From: Psilocybe azurescens
Lineage: Eukaryota; Basidiomycota; Agaricomycetes; Agaricales; Agrocybaceae
Length of the DNA stretch: 19,186 nt
Assembly: GCA_023853785.1 (NCBI GenBank)
Contig: JAJIRX010000367.1
Location: 1-19,186 of the forward strand
Direction: 5' to 3'
A program made the translations under genes and the position numbers. Below the pieces are notes generated by a model. The model saw only the letters and a list, made by a program, of their open reading frames with translations, ran no database searches and was not told where the DNA came from. Below are positions 1 to 10,379 of the stretch, in pieces (position 1 is the first letter of the stretch; each line of letters opens with the position of its first letter).

Positions 1-3000
1 GTTATCTTTGCCCCCGGCTGGGCGACCGCCCCGTCGACGGTCTTGAGGTGGAGAAAATTCCGACCTCTATATTCAGGGTCCTGGAACATGACATTCTAGG
101 AAGCGCCGAGAGAGGGCAGCCTGCATGCGCAGGCTGTCAAATGATGTAGCTGGGCGAGGGCCCAGTGCAACTTTGAGTTCAGTTGCGTACTCGTGTGCTT
201 TGTAATGCAGGTCCCACTGCAAGCGCAAGGGGACGTACACAAAGGTGATTGACTTGCCATCCTTACGGGTGAACCAAGTCTGAAGAGCCTCACAGACAGC
301 CACTGAGTGGCCCTGTCCCGAGTGGATAGAAGGATCAACAGCACAACGGGCGGAAGCCATTGAGTCTGTGAATATGAAAATGTCCGATACAGTCGTCACG
401 CGAGTCACATTGACAATTGCAGAACAAATGGCATATAGCTCCGCATCAGGGGCGGTGACTTTGCCTGCGACATGCCAAGCGCGCCAGCGCTCAGCTCCGC
501 TGCTGAACAGGATGGAGGCCGCAATTGCTTGATACCGTCCTGAGAGGGGCACACTAGCGTCTGTTCCTCCATATCGTCCGTGTTCTCCGAGATCTTGTCC
601 CGGAGCTTATCGAGGTGTTTGGTACGCTGCTTCAATTCCTTATCCGTCACGCGAGAAATCTTGCCGTCGTCCAAGTGGACTTGGTCCTTAAAGCAGTCCA
701 TAAGTCGAACACCCGGTTGTGAAAGCGGGTTCATCCGGAGTAGGGTCTCCGTCAGGGCAAGAACATTAGTGTCGGACTCAAAAGAGTCCCACTAGTGCGC
801 AGATTTCCGGTTCAGACATGGTCTGAATCAGAGAAGGAGGGATCGTGCGTGATAATGCCGCGAATTAGCGAGAGAGGAAAGCTCTCACAGGATGAGTCGG
901 GGTCAGGGTGGCAAACCGATAATCAGCTTGCTCAGACAGACGACGAAGAAGGAGATTGATGGGAGGGAGGCCCGCAAGGGCCTGTCCACCAGTCAGAAAA
1001 GTGCGGAATGCACCAGTAATCCACAGTGCAGCTGAGCGCTGCATTACAGAGAGATGATGAAGGGCACCTTTGCAGCGAGCAGCTGCAAAGTACCAAAGAC
1101 GGAAGCCATACGTAACTATGGGAAGTACGTAGGCGCGATAAAGGACGCACTTCCGGACAGGGCGCAGACCTCGAGTAGAGCTACCAAGCATCTTCATCGC
1201 CTTAACGGTAGACAGAGCCTTGGTGGAGTAATATCGGACATGCTCAGTAAAGGTGAGCTTGCGATCGAAATAGAAACCCAAGTACCACCAGTACAGCTTG
1301 GGTTTGAGAGGGGTCACGCCGGTGTACGGAGCATAGCCCAGGTCGATAGGGGGATTGTCTTTAGAGTGCGAGCAGTCAAGTGAAAGACTTCAGACTTGTC
1401 GTGCTCCAGTGCGAGTCCAAATTTCTTGAACAATTCTAATATGACACCATAGGCCCATTTAAGGGCTTCACAGTTGTTGAGAAGGGACTTTGATTGCACC
1501 ACAAGAGTGCCATCATCGACATATGAGAGCAGGAGACACCCACGAGTGAGTGGATCCAGTTCGAAAAAGCCTCATAATGAGGGTAAGGTAAAGAGCAGAG
1601 GGACTGGGGACAGGGCTCCCTGTCCCACTCCTACATCTGCCTGGCGGAGGTCAGAGATGAAGTCACCCCACGCATACTGCGTAGAGCGACCAACCAGATA
1701 GTGGGAGAAGAATTTAACGACATTGTCGCTAAACCCTAGCTTCCGGAGAATAGCCATGAGGACCTCATGGTTGAGTGACGGGAAGAACTGAGCAACATCA
1801 AAGGAAATGACGCTAGTCTTAAGTCCCTTGGCCCACCCAGCACGCACCATGTGCATCAGGATAAGGCCGGCGTTCTCGGGTGGATCGTTGACGGATCCCT
1901 CTGATTTGATTTGGGTAGAAGACGTCTGAAGCAACGCCGTCAAACTGAATGCGATTGGACAGCATTTTCTCAATCAATTTACCAATGGTATTCAGGAGCA
2001 CAATTGGCCTGAATGCATTTGGAGCAGAGTAGGAGGGCTTGTTCAGTTTTGGGATGATAACCGACATGGACTCCTTGAAGTGCTTAGGCCAGTGCCCAAC
2101 CCGAAGGCAGGCATTGGCAAGCACGAGCAAGACGGTGAAGACGTGGGTGGGTCCCCGCATCAACATCTTAAGATGAGACCACTTGATATGGTCTGGCCCT
2201 GGGGCCGACACATTGGAGCAAGAGGCCAGAGCCTCTCGCATCTCAAGTGCAGAGAATGGGACCCATCTCCGAACAGGCATGTCGGGGATGGAATCGAGAA
2301 TATCGATGTCGGGCAGCGGTCCGACGCCGAGTTATAAGTATTGTGGAGTGCATCCCACAACTGAGGAAGGGCGTGACAAGGCTGCCCCTGATATTGAATA
2401 GCCTCGCATGGTGGTAACTTGCGCTGCTGGACCCAAGACATGAGGTCCCAAGTGCGCTTTTTGGTAATGGATATTTCTGTGATTCTAGAATCAAAGAAAA
2501 CCCGTTTGGCTTTTTTAACCGCCTTTCGGTAAAGCTTCCAGTCCTCCGGGAGACCATGTTCCCGGTAAGCCTGAAGCGCAACTGAGCACTCATCCGTCCA
2601 CCACGGTTTTGAGCGCCTCGTAATAGTGACCTCTCTGGAGCAGGTTTCCCATGCTGCAGAGAACAAATCAGCAATAGCTTGCGCCACTCGCGTTAATCTG
2701 GTCGGGTGTGTTGAGAGGAGCGTGTTCATCCACTTTAATGGCAAACTCTCCCTCAATAACTCTGACAAAGTGGATTTGCTCCTCTCTGTCGGATTTGAGA
2801 GCTCTGCGGGGCGTGGCCCCAGAATCAGCAGAGATCGATAAAGTAGTAGCGAAGCGGGATATGATCCGACTTCGCCCATGGCGTTGTGCACCCGGGTGAC
2901 CTGCCCCGTCAGGGTCTGGTCCGGTTGCACGAATACCAAGTCAATCACTGTTGAGCGAAAGCCTTGGATGCGGGGTAGAAGGTCAGCCCCGGGTTCACAA

Positions 3001-3575
3001 AAGGAGCCCGTTGCAAGCCTAGTTCTGCCGCGAGTGTTGAGGAGTTGAGTGGCAACTCCTGGATGGCCACGATGGCCTCCACCCCATTCCTGGGAGTGGA
3101 TGTTAAAGTCACCCCCATGTAAATGAAGGGGCGGAAGTGAGGCCGCCTCCTCCGCCAGGAGGAGAGCGGCCGTATGGGTATCGTCTGAGTAGACGTTCAT
3201 CAGATTGTAGCACTGTCCGTTTGCGAACAGGCTGAGGATAAGTACATCGTGATGATCAATAAGATCGCGACACATGGATGGACGAAACTCTTTCAAGCGG
3301 TTAGACACATAGGCCATAACCCTTGGTCGAGAGTCAGGTTCGGGAATACGTACCATAGGCAGCCATGAGGGATGCAATTGGGCGCCAATGACATCATCTC
3401 CAGACTTATGAGAAGTAGACGGAGCAGTGTGTACAAACCTCCAGGGAGGTTCTTGGATAAAAACAATATCGTATGCTAATACAAAATGTTTGAGTATAGT
3501 TTCTACGCTTAGGCTGGACTGTGCACAATTGAAACTCAAAATTCTAACCGGAAGGTCCTGGACGGTTTGACTCAT
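1..3575 (-). pseudogene. LINE ORF2 (endonuclease-RT-RNase H), broken, copy A
   Basis: ORF2 makes the enzyme that nicks the target and copies the LINE RNA. ATG at 3575-3573. An apurinic-type endonuclease comes first (FNCAQSS near residue 15, FIQEPP near 40, GGDFNIHSQEW near 155, STVIDLVF near 210), in one open stretch to about 2900. A frameshift falls before the expected SDH motif. RT follows in several frames: SAPGPDHIKW and IIPKLNKPSY (about 2200-2020), FDVAQFFPSLNH (about 1800), YVDD at about 1523-1509, and the thumb (about 1290-1150). RNase H lies at about 567-160 with TDAS, DAELYAI, FTDSMASA and WDLHYKAHEYA, which supply the four acidic positions. At least six frame changes make it non-functional. 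Confident in family and domains; exact frameshift points are approximate. Confidence 0.9.
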
Positions 3576-3610
3576 CCTAATGACCAGTGGTTAGGGATTG
3601 ACGGTGCGCG
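1..3610 (-). mobile_element. LINE (non-LTR retrotransposon) copy A, partial
   Basis: Minus-strand copy of the LINE family that occurs five times in the window. It starts in the last bases of ORF1 (about 3610), contains ORF2 from its start at 3575, and continues off the left edge just past RNase H. Upstream of 3610 the match to copy B ends; about 10 bases (3611-3620) match neither neighbour, and a plus-strand LINE 3' end begins at 3621. The copy is therefore 5'-truncated and head to head with A'. The domain order is that of fungal Tad1/I-type LINEs. Its 3' end is outside the window, so its target duplication cannot be seen. Confidence 0.9.
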
Positions 3611-3620
3611 ATAAGATCAC

Positions 3621-4043
3621 GGCGCCTCCTGGAATGTCATGTTCCAGGACCCCGAATATCGAGGAAGGAACTTTCTCCACCTCAAAATGGTCGATGGGGC
3701 CGTTGCACAGCCAGGGGGCAAAGACAACCCCTGGGTCCACTTCGCAAACATGAGCTCCCCACAGCTCTACGCACGCATGTGTAGGTGTATTCTGAATCAT
3801 GCGCCCATCGGGTCTTATTATTCCTGATTTAATCTTAAGGATGGTCATACATCGTGCCTGTGTGGGTGTCCTTGGGATACCCGCACACATATCCTCACTT
3901 GCAAGAAGACTTGTCGTCCTCCCAAGGCATGCGAAGCTTAGGCAGCCAACTACGTTGTGCTACCTTCACTCATTTTTGGAGATGAACCCAAAGTGTTCGC
4001 CTTCCACTCGGCTCCCACTCGCGGGCGTCGGGTTGACAACTGA
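3621..4043 (+). pseudogene. LINE ORF2 C-terminal remnant with zinc knuckle, copy A'
   Basis: Last part of ORF2 after RNase H. The frame from 3639 gives RNFLHLK, then ILNHAPIGSYYS, which is typical wording for ORF2 C-termini of basidiomycete LINEs. An in-frame TGA at 3835-3837 follows. Beyond it the same frame gives SCLCGCPWDTRTHILTC (about 3852-3902), a C-x-C...H-x3-C knuckle thought to bind RNA or DNA in this family, and then HSFLEMNPK before a TGA at 4041. Small compensating indels between 3900 and 4000 shift the frame briefly. The long reading frames on the opposite strand here are shadows. Confidence 0.82.
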
Positions 4044-4616
4044 CGTTGGGCATTGTGGGGGGAGTCTTCGCCGGGCGGTCCTGATTGGCTTGGGTCAATT
4101 ATCGGCTTGGCTCGTGGTTGTTTGGCTGATCTGGGGGTAGGCCGTTTTGGCGGGGCTTGTTTGCCACTTGCTTTGGTGTTCGACTCACTACCTTCACCCA
4201 GGACCTGGGCCACGTTACGAACGGCGTTGAGTATGTGGGAACCAGGGAGAGCTGGTACCGCTAGTCTTGGCTGCTGGACTTGGGCGCCCCCCGTCCTTGT
4301 TAGTTATCTCCTCCTGGTGTTGCTTCCGCTCCACCCCAGGCTTCCTAAGACTAGGGTCACTCCTAGTCTATATCCCGTGAGGTTGTTCTTTGTAGATAGG
4401 TTCATTTTACTGCTTCCTACTTTGCATCGAGGTTTGCGTTATATCCCCACATTAGCTACCCCGTTATGTGTTCGGCATGTTCATTTATTGTAGGCTTCAG
4501 CGATTCCAAAGGTCTCTTAGTAGTTTCGGCCGAACAGTTTCTTAGTAGTTACCTGGTCGGGCATTTTACTTAGCAACTGGACTGCTTTCGCACACCGGTA
4601 TACAAATTGATGATTT
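4044..4616 (+). other. LINE 3' untranslated region, copy A'
   Basis: Non-coding 3' UTR between the last ORF2 stop and the poly(A) tail. It aligns throughout with the reverse complement of 16259-16830 in copy C, which is why it can be called UTR rather than unknown DNA. I saw no obvious AATAAA near the tail. Open frames across it on both strands lack recognisable motifs. Confidence 0.75.
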
Positions 4617-4646
4617 AAAAAAGAAAAAAAAAAAAAAAAAAAAAAA
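4617..4646 (+). repeat. Poly(A) tail of LINE copy A'
   Basis: Run of 29 A residues interrupted by one G at 4623. It marks the 3' end of the LINE RNA that was inserted. The next base begins copia coding sequence on the minus strand (codons for KAIG), so the junction is sharp. The length suggests a fairly recent insertion or slippage growth. Confidence 0.93.
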
Positions 4647-5307
4647 GCCAATAGCCTTTTCGCCTTGTGACAGGTCCACAATGTCCCATGTGCGGTTTTG
4701 AAGCAAGGTGTTGTATTCAGCAAGTGTAGCTTCACTCCATTGCTCAGAATCATCGCTTTTCTTGGCCTGATTGTAGTTGTGTGGGTCAGAAGTTGAAGCA
4801 GCTCCTGCAAATTGAACTTCATCCATATCATCATCTAGAGACAGATTTGACTTGTTATCGTCCGCAGCAGAAGAAAGAGCAGGTGCAACCTTCCACCATT
4901 CACTAGGGGGCTTTGGGGCACGTGTAGAGCGGCGAGAGGGCTCAATTGTGCCCTTAGGTGGACGAGGAATGCGAGGAGCGCGTATTGGAGCTTGTACGGG
5001 TGCAGGGTGCTGCTGAGCATGTTCTGGGACGATTGGGATGATTTGTGCGTTATCTGGTGCAGGCGGTGCGACTGGCGGCTGAGGAGCGACAGGAATGTCA
5101 TTGGGTGCGAGCTGAGGCTGTGGTATCACATTTGGGTTGTTTGGCGCAATTTCAGGCTCAGGATCGAAGTCGTCATCCCCCCAGAATCTGGTACATCAGG
5201 GAAGGTCAAAGGAGTGCCTACAGGCATCAGGCTCACTGGAGACGTCCGCTTGAGGCCTGGAAAGCTCCTTTCATCAAAGATAGCTCGTTCTGAGATAATG
5301 AACTTCT
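4647..5307 (-). pseudogene. Ty1/copia pol fragment: integrase C-term to RT start
   Basis: Minus-strand piece of a copia polyprotein. Read from 5307 it begins with EKFIISERAIFDERS, the end of the integrase region. A proline-rich linker follows, then SRRSTRAPKPPSEWWKV and QWSEATLAEYNTLLQNRTW, the start of the RVT_2 reverse transcriptase; it stops at EKAIG where the LINE poly(A) tail was inserted. One frame change falls near 5130. The YVDD catalytic region is absent. Its right border at about 5308 is the 5' end of LINE B. It may be the same ancient element as the 10380-11921 fragment, which has the same orientation and supplies the upstream domains, but the intervening integrase core (including the second catalytic D and the E) is missing. 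Confidence 0.85.
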
Positions 5308-5312
5308 CATCC

Positions 5313-5449
5313 TTTCTTGTTCCGGTACTGCCACGTATCCACCGTGAGAAATTTCTGCTCATCGTCGCAAACGTTCTACACAAAGCTTTACTTGGGTAAC
5401 CACCCCAGCATTACCACCATTGGCAGCGTTAGCTTTGGTGCTTAAAGCT
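5313..5449 (+). promoter_or_regulatory. LINE 5' UTR, probable internal promoter region (copy B)
   Basis: About 137 bases between the shared 5' terminus and the ORF1 ATG at 5450. It aligns along its whole length with 11922-12058 in copy D. LINEs of this type usually carry an internal promoter in the 5' UTR. That role is inferred; no TATA box or other decisive motif is visible. Confidence 0.5.
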
Positions 5450-7408
5450 ATGCCGCCTAAACAGCAACCCACTTGGCCACCGTCCCCCTTTCGATCGGTG
5501 ACCGCATCAGCCAGATCCTCTGCAGCTCAACCTTCGTCGACTGCATTCCCGGTCTCTACAGCGGGAGCTCCTGCTGTTCGAGATACCTATAGTCAAGGCC
5601 CGGTCCCTGCTTCACGTGGGGCACGCACGCCCAACCCAGCCAGCTCTGCCATGTCGCCGAGGGCAGTCGTCTCGTCATCACACTCCCACGGTTACTGACA
5701 GGGACAACACCGACCAGCCCTCCGACGCTCCTTTGCCGGGCGAGGTCTGAGGATGAAGATATGGAGGACTCCCCTCATACCTATCACTCAGTTACGGAGA
5801 TTCCCATGTGGTAGAAGATAGTCAAAGGATTATGGGAGCACTCAGGACGATCGTCGGGTATGTCAATTCTACTCACATCGACCTTCACTCGTCCCCTGTG
5901 GGGGCATCCCTGGCTCAAGCGGTGGTTGATTTCATCCGTGATGCCTTTAATGGGGACCTGGGCACTACGCCCACTCCCGAGAACATCCTCCCAATCTGTG
6001 CGATTGCGGAGATCTTCGCTGCAGAAGACGACACCATTTGGAGGCCCTTGGCCATCGGTCCTACTTCTCCAGACACTCTCCGCATCTTCTCCCCCCCCGC
6101 TTGGTCTGACCACGGTGGTGCTGGCAATGACGACGTCGTTATGACTCCGACTGAACCTGTTTGCTCCTCTCGTAGGAGCACGCAGGCCAGGCCTCCTATT
6201 CGAGCACAGCAGGACAAAGGGAAAGGGCGGGCTGATAAGCCTCCTCCTCCTCCCCTGCTCCTCCTCAACCCCGCCCTCCAGCCAAGAAACCGGTTGTGCC
6301 CAATCAGAGGCCCCCTCCAGTGCCTCCCTCTTCCTCCCGCCCTGTGCGTCCTGCCCTCGTTCCTACGCTGGAGGCCGCTCGCAAGAAGGCACATATCCAG
6401 CAGCCAGCTACGCTGGCTGCCCCCTGCTCTCGCCCCCCCCCTCCCGCGAAGGGTAGGAGGATCCCAGACTATACTTCACACGGCCCCTCAAGGCGCCAGA
6501 TGCTCATCGACGTGGGAGATCATGCGAAAGACACTAATCTCACCACTCTATTCAAGGACCTGTCTGCCGACGTCCTCCTCTGCCAGGGCCTTCATGTTAA
6601 GGTCCTTGGTGTTGAAGTTGCCTACGATGGGTACTCCGTATCCACCGACAAAGTCCCCAGCGAGCGCGACATGGAGATTCTCCGTGGCGCGGTCACTGCT
6701 CATTTCAAGACCCACTACAAGTTCACGCCGTGGGTCGGCATGCCCACGTCCAAGTCGTTCTTACGAATTGTCGACGTTCCTCGGTTCCAAGGTACTCACT
6801 ATGACCTGGATCACCTCACCGAACGGGAAGAGGTTGCTTCGGCACTCAAAGCCTCTCCCATTTGGTCTTCATCGCACATTCTATGCAGGGATCCCCGCGT
6901 AGTTCGCACTTCCAAGGCAAGCACCACCGCTACTGCTTTCTTTGACATCTGGGACACCACCTCCGGTGCCTGCGCTTCGCCAGCTCATCGACAAACAGTT
7001 CATGATCAGGGGTCGCCCCCCTCTGGATACGTTCTAGTTCGAAGAGCTCCGGCATCCCCCTCTGCACTCGGTGTTGGAAGTGGGGTCATCCTGTTGGCTG
7101 CTGCCACGCGATCGCTGTCAAATGCCCGCGTTGCTCTGGTCCTCACAAGCTGGAGGAGCATCAGCGCCGTTGCAGGCTGCTGCAAAAGCAATCCGAAGGC
7201 AGACCCCCCTCAGGCACCTACGCCTGGCGGGGAGCCCTGCCCTCACACCCCTCGCTGCCCAAATTGCGGAAAGAATCATGGTGCCCACGAGCGCTTGCGT
7301 GTTCTGGAGTCACAGATTCGATCAGCTTTGGCATGTCGAGAAATATTGTCAGGTACAAGCGAATTCCTTCGTGCACCGTCAATCTCTAACCAGCAGTCAT
7401 TAGGATGA
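5450..7408 (+). pseudogene. LINE ORF1 (gag-like RNA-binding protein), broken, copy B
   Basis: ORF1 would coat the LINE RNA. The ATG at 5450 opens MPPKQQPTWPPSPF, chosen because D has the same start at 12059. The Ser/Pro/Ala-rich N-terminus shifts frame near 5690 and again at the TGGTAG at 5809-5814. The next block (from about 5808) is VVEDSQRIMGALRT, followed by a proline-rich stretch and, in another frame, GPSRRQMLIDVGD to HYDLDHLTERE (about 6480-6840). Zinc knuckles follow: CTRCWKWGHPVGCC at 7063-7104, CPRCSGPHKLEEH at 7123-7161, and in a third segment CPNCGKNHGAHE near 7260-7300. At least four frame changes break it. The stop at 7406-7408 overlaps the ORF2 ATG (ATGA). The family assignment is firm; the N-terminal function is unknown. 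Confidence 0.82.
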
Positions 7409-9924
7409 GTCAAACCGTCCAGGACCTTCCGGTTAGAATTTCGAGTTTCAATTGCGCAAAGTCCAGCCTAAGCATAGAAACTATACTCAAACATTTTGTA
7501 TTAGCATACAATATTGTTTTTATCCAAGAACCTCCTGGAGGTTTGTACACACCGCACTGTCCACTTCTCGTAAGTCTGGTGATGATGTCATCGGCGCCCC
7601 ATTGCATCCATCTTGGTTGCCTATGGTACGCAATCCTGAACCCGATACCCGCCCAAGGGTTATGGCATATGTGTCTAACCGCTTGAAGGAGTTTTGCCCT
7701 CAATGCGTCGCTATCTTATCAATCATCGCGATGTGTTAATTCTCAGCCTGTTCGCGAAATGGACAGAGCTACAACTTAATGAACATCTACTCAGACAAAA
7801 CCCATACGGCTGCTCTCCTCCTTGCGGAGGAGGCGGCCTCACTGCCACATTTCATTTATATGGGGGTGACTTTAACATCCACTCCCAGGAATGGGATGGA
7901 GGCCATCGGCCATCCAGGAGTTGCCACTCAGCTCCTCAACACTGCGGCAGAACTAGGCTTGCAACGGGCTCCTTTTGTGAACCCGGGGCCAACCTTCTAC
8001 CCCCGCATCCAAGGCTTTTGCTCAACAGTGATTGACTTGGTATTCGTGCAACTGGACCAGACCCTGACGGCTCAGGTCACCCGTGTGCACAACGCTCAGG
8101 GCAAGTCCGATCATATCCTGCTCGCCACTACCTTATCGATCTCTGCTGATTCTGGGGCCACACCCCGCAGAGCTCTCAAAGCCGACAGAGAGGAGCAAAT
8201 CCGCTTTGTCAGAGTCATTGAGGGAGAGTTTGCCATTAAAGTGGACGAACACACTCCTCTCAACACACCCGACCAGATTGACGCAGTGGCGCAAGCTATT
8301 GCTGATTTGTTCTCTGCAGCATGGGAAACCTGCTCCAGAGAGGTCACTATTACAAGACGCTCAAAACCATGGTGGACGGACGAGTGCTCAGTCAGCGCTT
8401 CAGGCTTACCGGGAACATGGTTCTCCGGAGGACTGGAAGCTTTATCCCAAGGTGGTTAAAAACGCCAAACGGGTATTCTTTGATTCCAGGATCACAGAAA
8501 TATCCATTACCAACAAGCGCACTTGGGACCTCATGTCTTGGGTCCAGCAGCGCAAGTTACCACCGTGCGAGGCTATTCAATATCAGGGGCAGCCTTGCCA
8601 TGCTCTTCCTCAGTTGTGGGATGCACTCCACAACACTTATAACTCGGGCGTCGGACCACACGTTCGACATCAGTATACTCGATTCCATCCCCAACATGCC
8701 TGTTCGAGGATGGGTCCCATTCTCTGCACTTGAGATGCGGGAGGCTTTGGCCTCTTGTTCTAATGTGTCGGCCCCAGGGCCGGACCACATCAAGTGGTCT
8801 CATCTTATGATGTTGATGCGGGGGCCCACCCATGTCTTCACCGTCTTGCTCGCGCTTGCCAATGCCTGCCTTCGGGTTGGGCACTGGCCTAAGCACTTCA
8901 AGGAGTCCATGTCGGTTATCATTCCGAAACTGAACAAGCCCTCCTACTCTGCTCCAAAGGCATTCAGGCCAATTGTGCTCCTGAATACCGTTGGCAAATT
9001 GATTGAGAAAATGCTTTCCAATTGCATTCAGTTCGACGGGCGTCGCTTCAGACGTCTTCCACTCAAACCAAATCGGAGGAATCCGTCAACGATCCACCGA
9101 AGATGCCGGCCTTCTCCTGACGCACATGGTGTGTGCTGGGTGGGCCAAGGGACTTAAGACTAGCGTCATTGCCTTTGATGTCGCTCAGTTCTTCCTGTCA
9201 CTCAACCATGAGGTTCTCATGGCTATTCTCCAGAAGCTAGGGTTTAGCGACAATGTCGTTAAATTCTTCTCCCATTATCTGGTCGGTCGCTCTATGCAGT
9301 ACGTGTGGGGCGACTTCATCTCCGACCTTCGCCAGGCAGATGTAGGAGTGGGCAGGGCTCCGCCCTGTCCCCGGTCCTCTCTGCTCTCTACCTTACCCTC
9401 ATTATGAGGCTATTCGAACTGGATCCACTCACTCGTGGGTGCTTCCTGCTCTCATACGTTGATGATGGCACTCTTGTGGTGCAATCAAAGTCCCTCCTCG
9501 ATAACTGTGAAGCCCTTAAGCAGGCTTATGGTGTCATATTCGAATTGTTCAAGAAATTTGGACTCGCACTGGAGCACGACAAGTCCAAAGTATTCCACTT
9601 CGACCGCTCGCACTCCAAAGACAATCCCCCTGTCAATCTGGGCTATGCTCCGTATACCGGCGCGAACCCCTCTCAAACCCAAGCTGTATTGGCGGTACTT
9701 GGGTTTCTACTTGATCGCAAGCTCACCTTTACTGAGCATGTCCGATACTATGCTACCAAGGCTTTGTCCACCGTTAAGGCGATGAAGATGCTGGGTAGCT
9801 CCACTCGAGGTCTGCGCCCCTGTCCAGAAGCGCGTCCTCTATCGTGCCTGCGTACTGCCTATAGTTACGTACGGCTTCCGACTTTGGTACTTTGCAGCCG
9901 CCCGCTGCAAAGGTGCCCTCCATC
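7405..9924 (+). pseudogene. LINE ORF2 (endonuclease-RT), broken and 3'-truncated, copy B
   Basis: ATG at 7405 opens MSQTVQDLPVRISSFN, matching copy A. Endonuclease motifs: FNCAKSS, IVFIQEPP, YGGDFNIHSQEW (about 7858-7893), STVIDLVFVQ and GKSDHILLATT (about 8100-8130), in three or four frames. A linker (TRRSKPWWTDECS) leads to RT: SAPGPDHIKW (about 8770), IIPKLNKPSY, FRPIVLLNTVGK, FDVAQFFLSLNH (about 9174), GVGQGSALSPVLSALYL (about 9344-9394), YVDD at 9455-9466, then the GFLLDRKLTFTEHVRYY thumb. The sequence is cut at 9924 before RNase H. RT motifs are individually intact, but frame changes near 7540, 7700, 8370 and 9040-9350 make a working protein impossible. Confidence 0.9.
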
Positions 9925-10379
9925 TGTTAGTTTTTGTGATTAAACACTTTGTTTCTAATGTTCTACACTTGATATTTGGACTTGTACAAATGGACACTTA
10001 GTTAGAATTCGCTCTTTTCGGTGTTTTTGCACACTGTTCTGTTAATAACTTTTTGTAGAGTAAAGTTATTCAAATTCTGATTACTGATCCGGAATCCCCT
10101 CGTTGAGATGGTTCCGATGATATATAATTTGTCACGTAATTATAGGTTTGGTGTTTTGACACAATATTGTGGACACCTATAGTCACGCCTCGCCATTTTT
10201 AGACACTTAGCCATGTAAAAGACCAGTATTCCTACTATGTCTGAGGAAACAAAGACACTAGAACCAGATTTGGAGTACTATTTTCACTCATACTTGTCAT
10301 TGTTGCGCATTTGAGATTTGACTCTATTGTTACTCATCAGTATAGCTACTGATTCGTGCATTATTGTCTATTTCTAACA
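9925..10379. mobile_element. Probable solo LTR (455 bp, TGTTAG...CTAACA)
   Basis: AT-rich block between two unrelated broken elements. It starts TGTTAG and ends CTAACA, a 6-base inverted terminus with the TG...CA form of LTRs. LINE B stops exactly at its left edge and copia integrase starts exactly at its right edge. It has no coding capacity. A TATA-like ATATATAA occurs at about 10118-10126. The flanking pentamers (CCATC and GCATA) do not match, so no target duplication supports a simple insertion. It does not clearly resemble the copia LTR at 15965 beyond the first bases. It could instead be another small element with short inverted ends. Confidence 0.5.

Larger units (their letters stand above)
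3621..4646 (+). mobile_element. LINE 3' end (copy A'), 5'-truncated, with poly(A)
   Basis: Plus-strand LINE fragment that begins at the end of RNase H, includes the ORF2 C-terminal zinc-knuckle region and about 600 bases of 3' UTR, and ends in poly(A). The same sequence recurs in reverse orientation at 16259-17253 (copy C), which fixes its identity and orientation. Copia coding sequence resumes directly after the tail, so this LINE inserted into a copia element. Severe 5' truncation is typical of target-primed reverse transcription. Confidence 0.88.
5308..9924 (+). mobile_element. LINE copy B, 5' end present, 3' truncated
   Basis: Most complete LINE in the window. It has a 5' UTR, ORF1 with zinc knuckles and ORF2 from endonuclease to the RT thumb, and stops at 9924 where a TG...CA block starts. 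RNase H, C-terminal knuckle, 3' UTR and poly(A) are lost. Its left end matches copy D's left end to within a few bases (D at about 11917-11922), and both adjoin minus-strand copia sequence. This suggests that both keep the true 5' terminus. Confidence 0.9.

Noticed and set aside
1..3610. A host gene cluster with nuclease, polymerase and RNase H functions (a possible defence system)
   Set aside because: Domain order, YVDD, poly(A) ends, 5' truncation and multiple decayed copies are those of LINE retrotransposons.
4517..5129. Open frames with a run of Phe residues joined to a proline-rich protein
   Set aside because: The Phe run is a translated poly(A) tail read backwards; the frame joins copia sequence to an antisense LINE by chance.
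9925..10379. A target-site duplication for the TG...CA block
   Set aside because: Flanking bases (CCATC left, GCATA right) do not match in either orientation.
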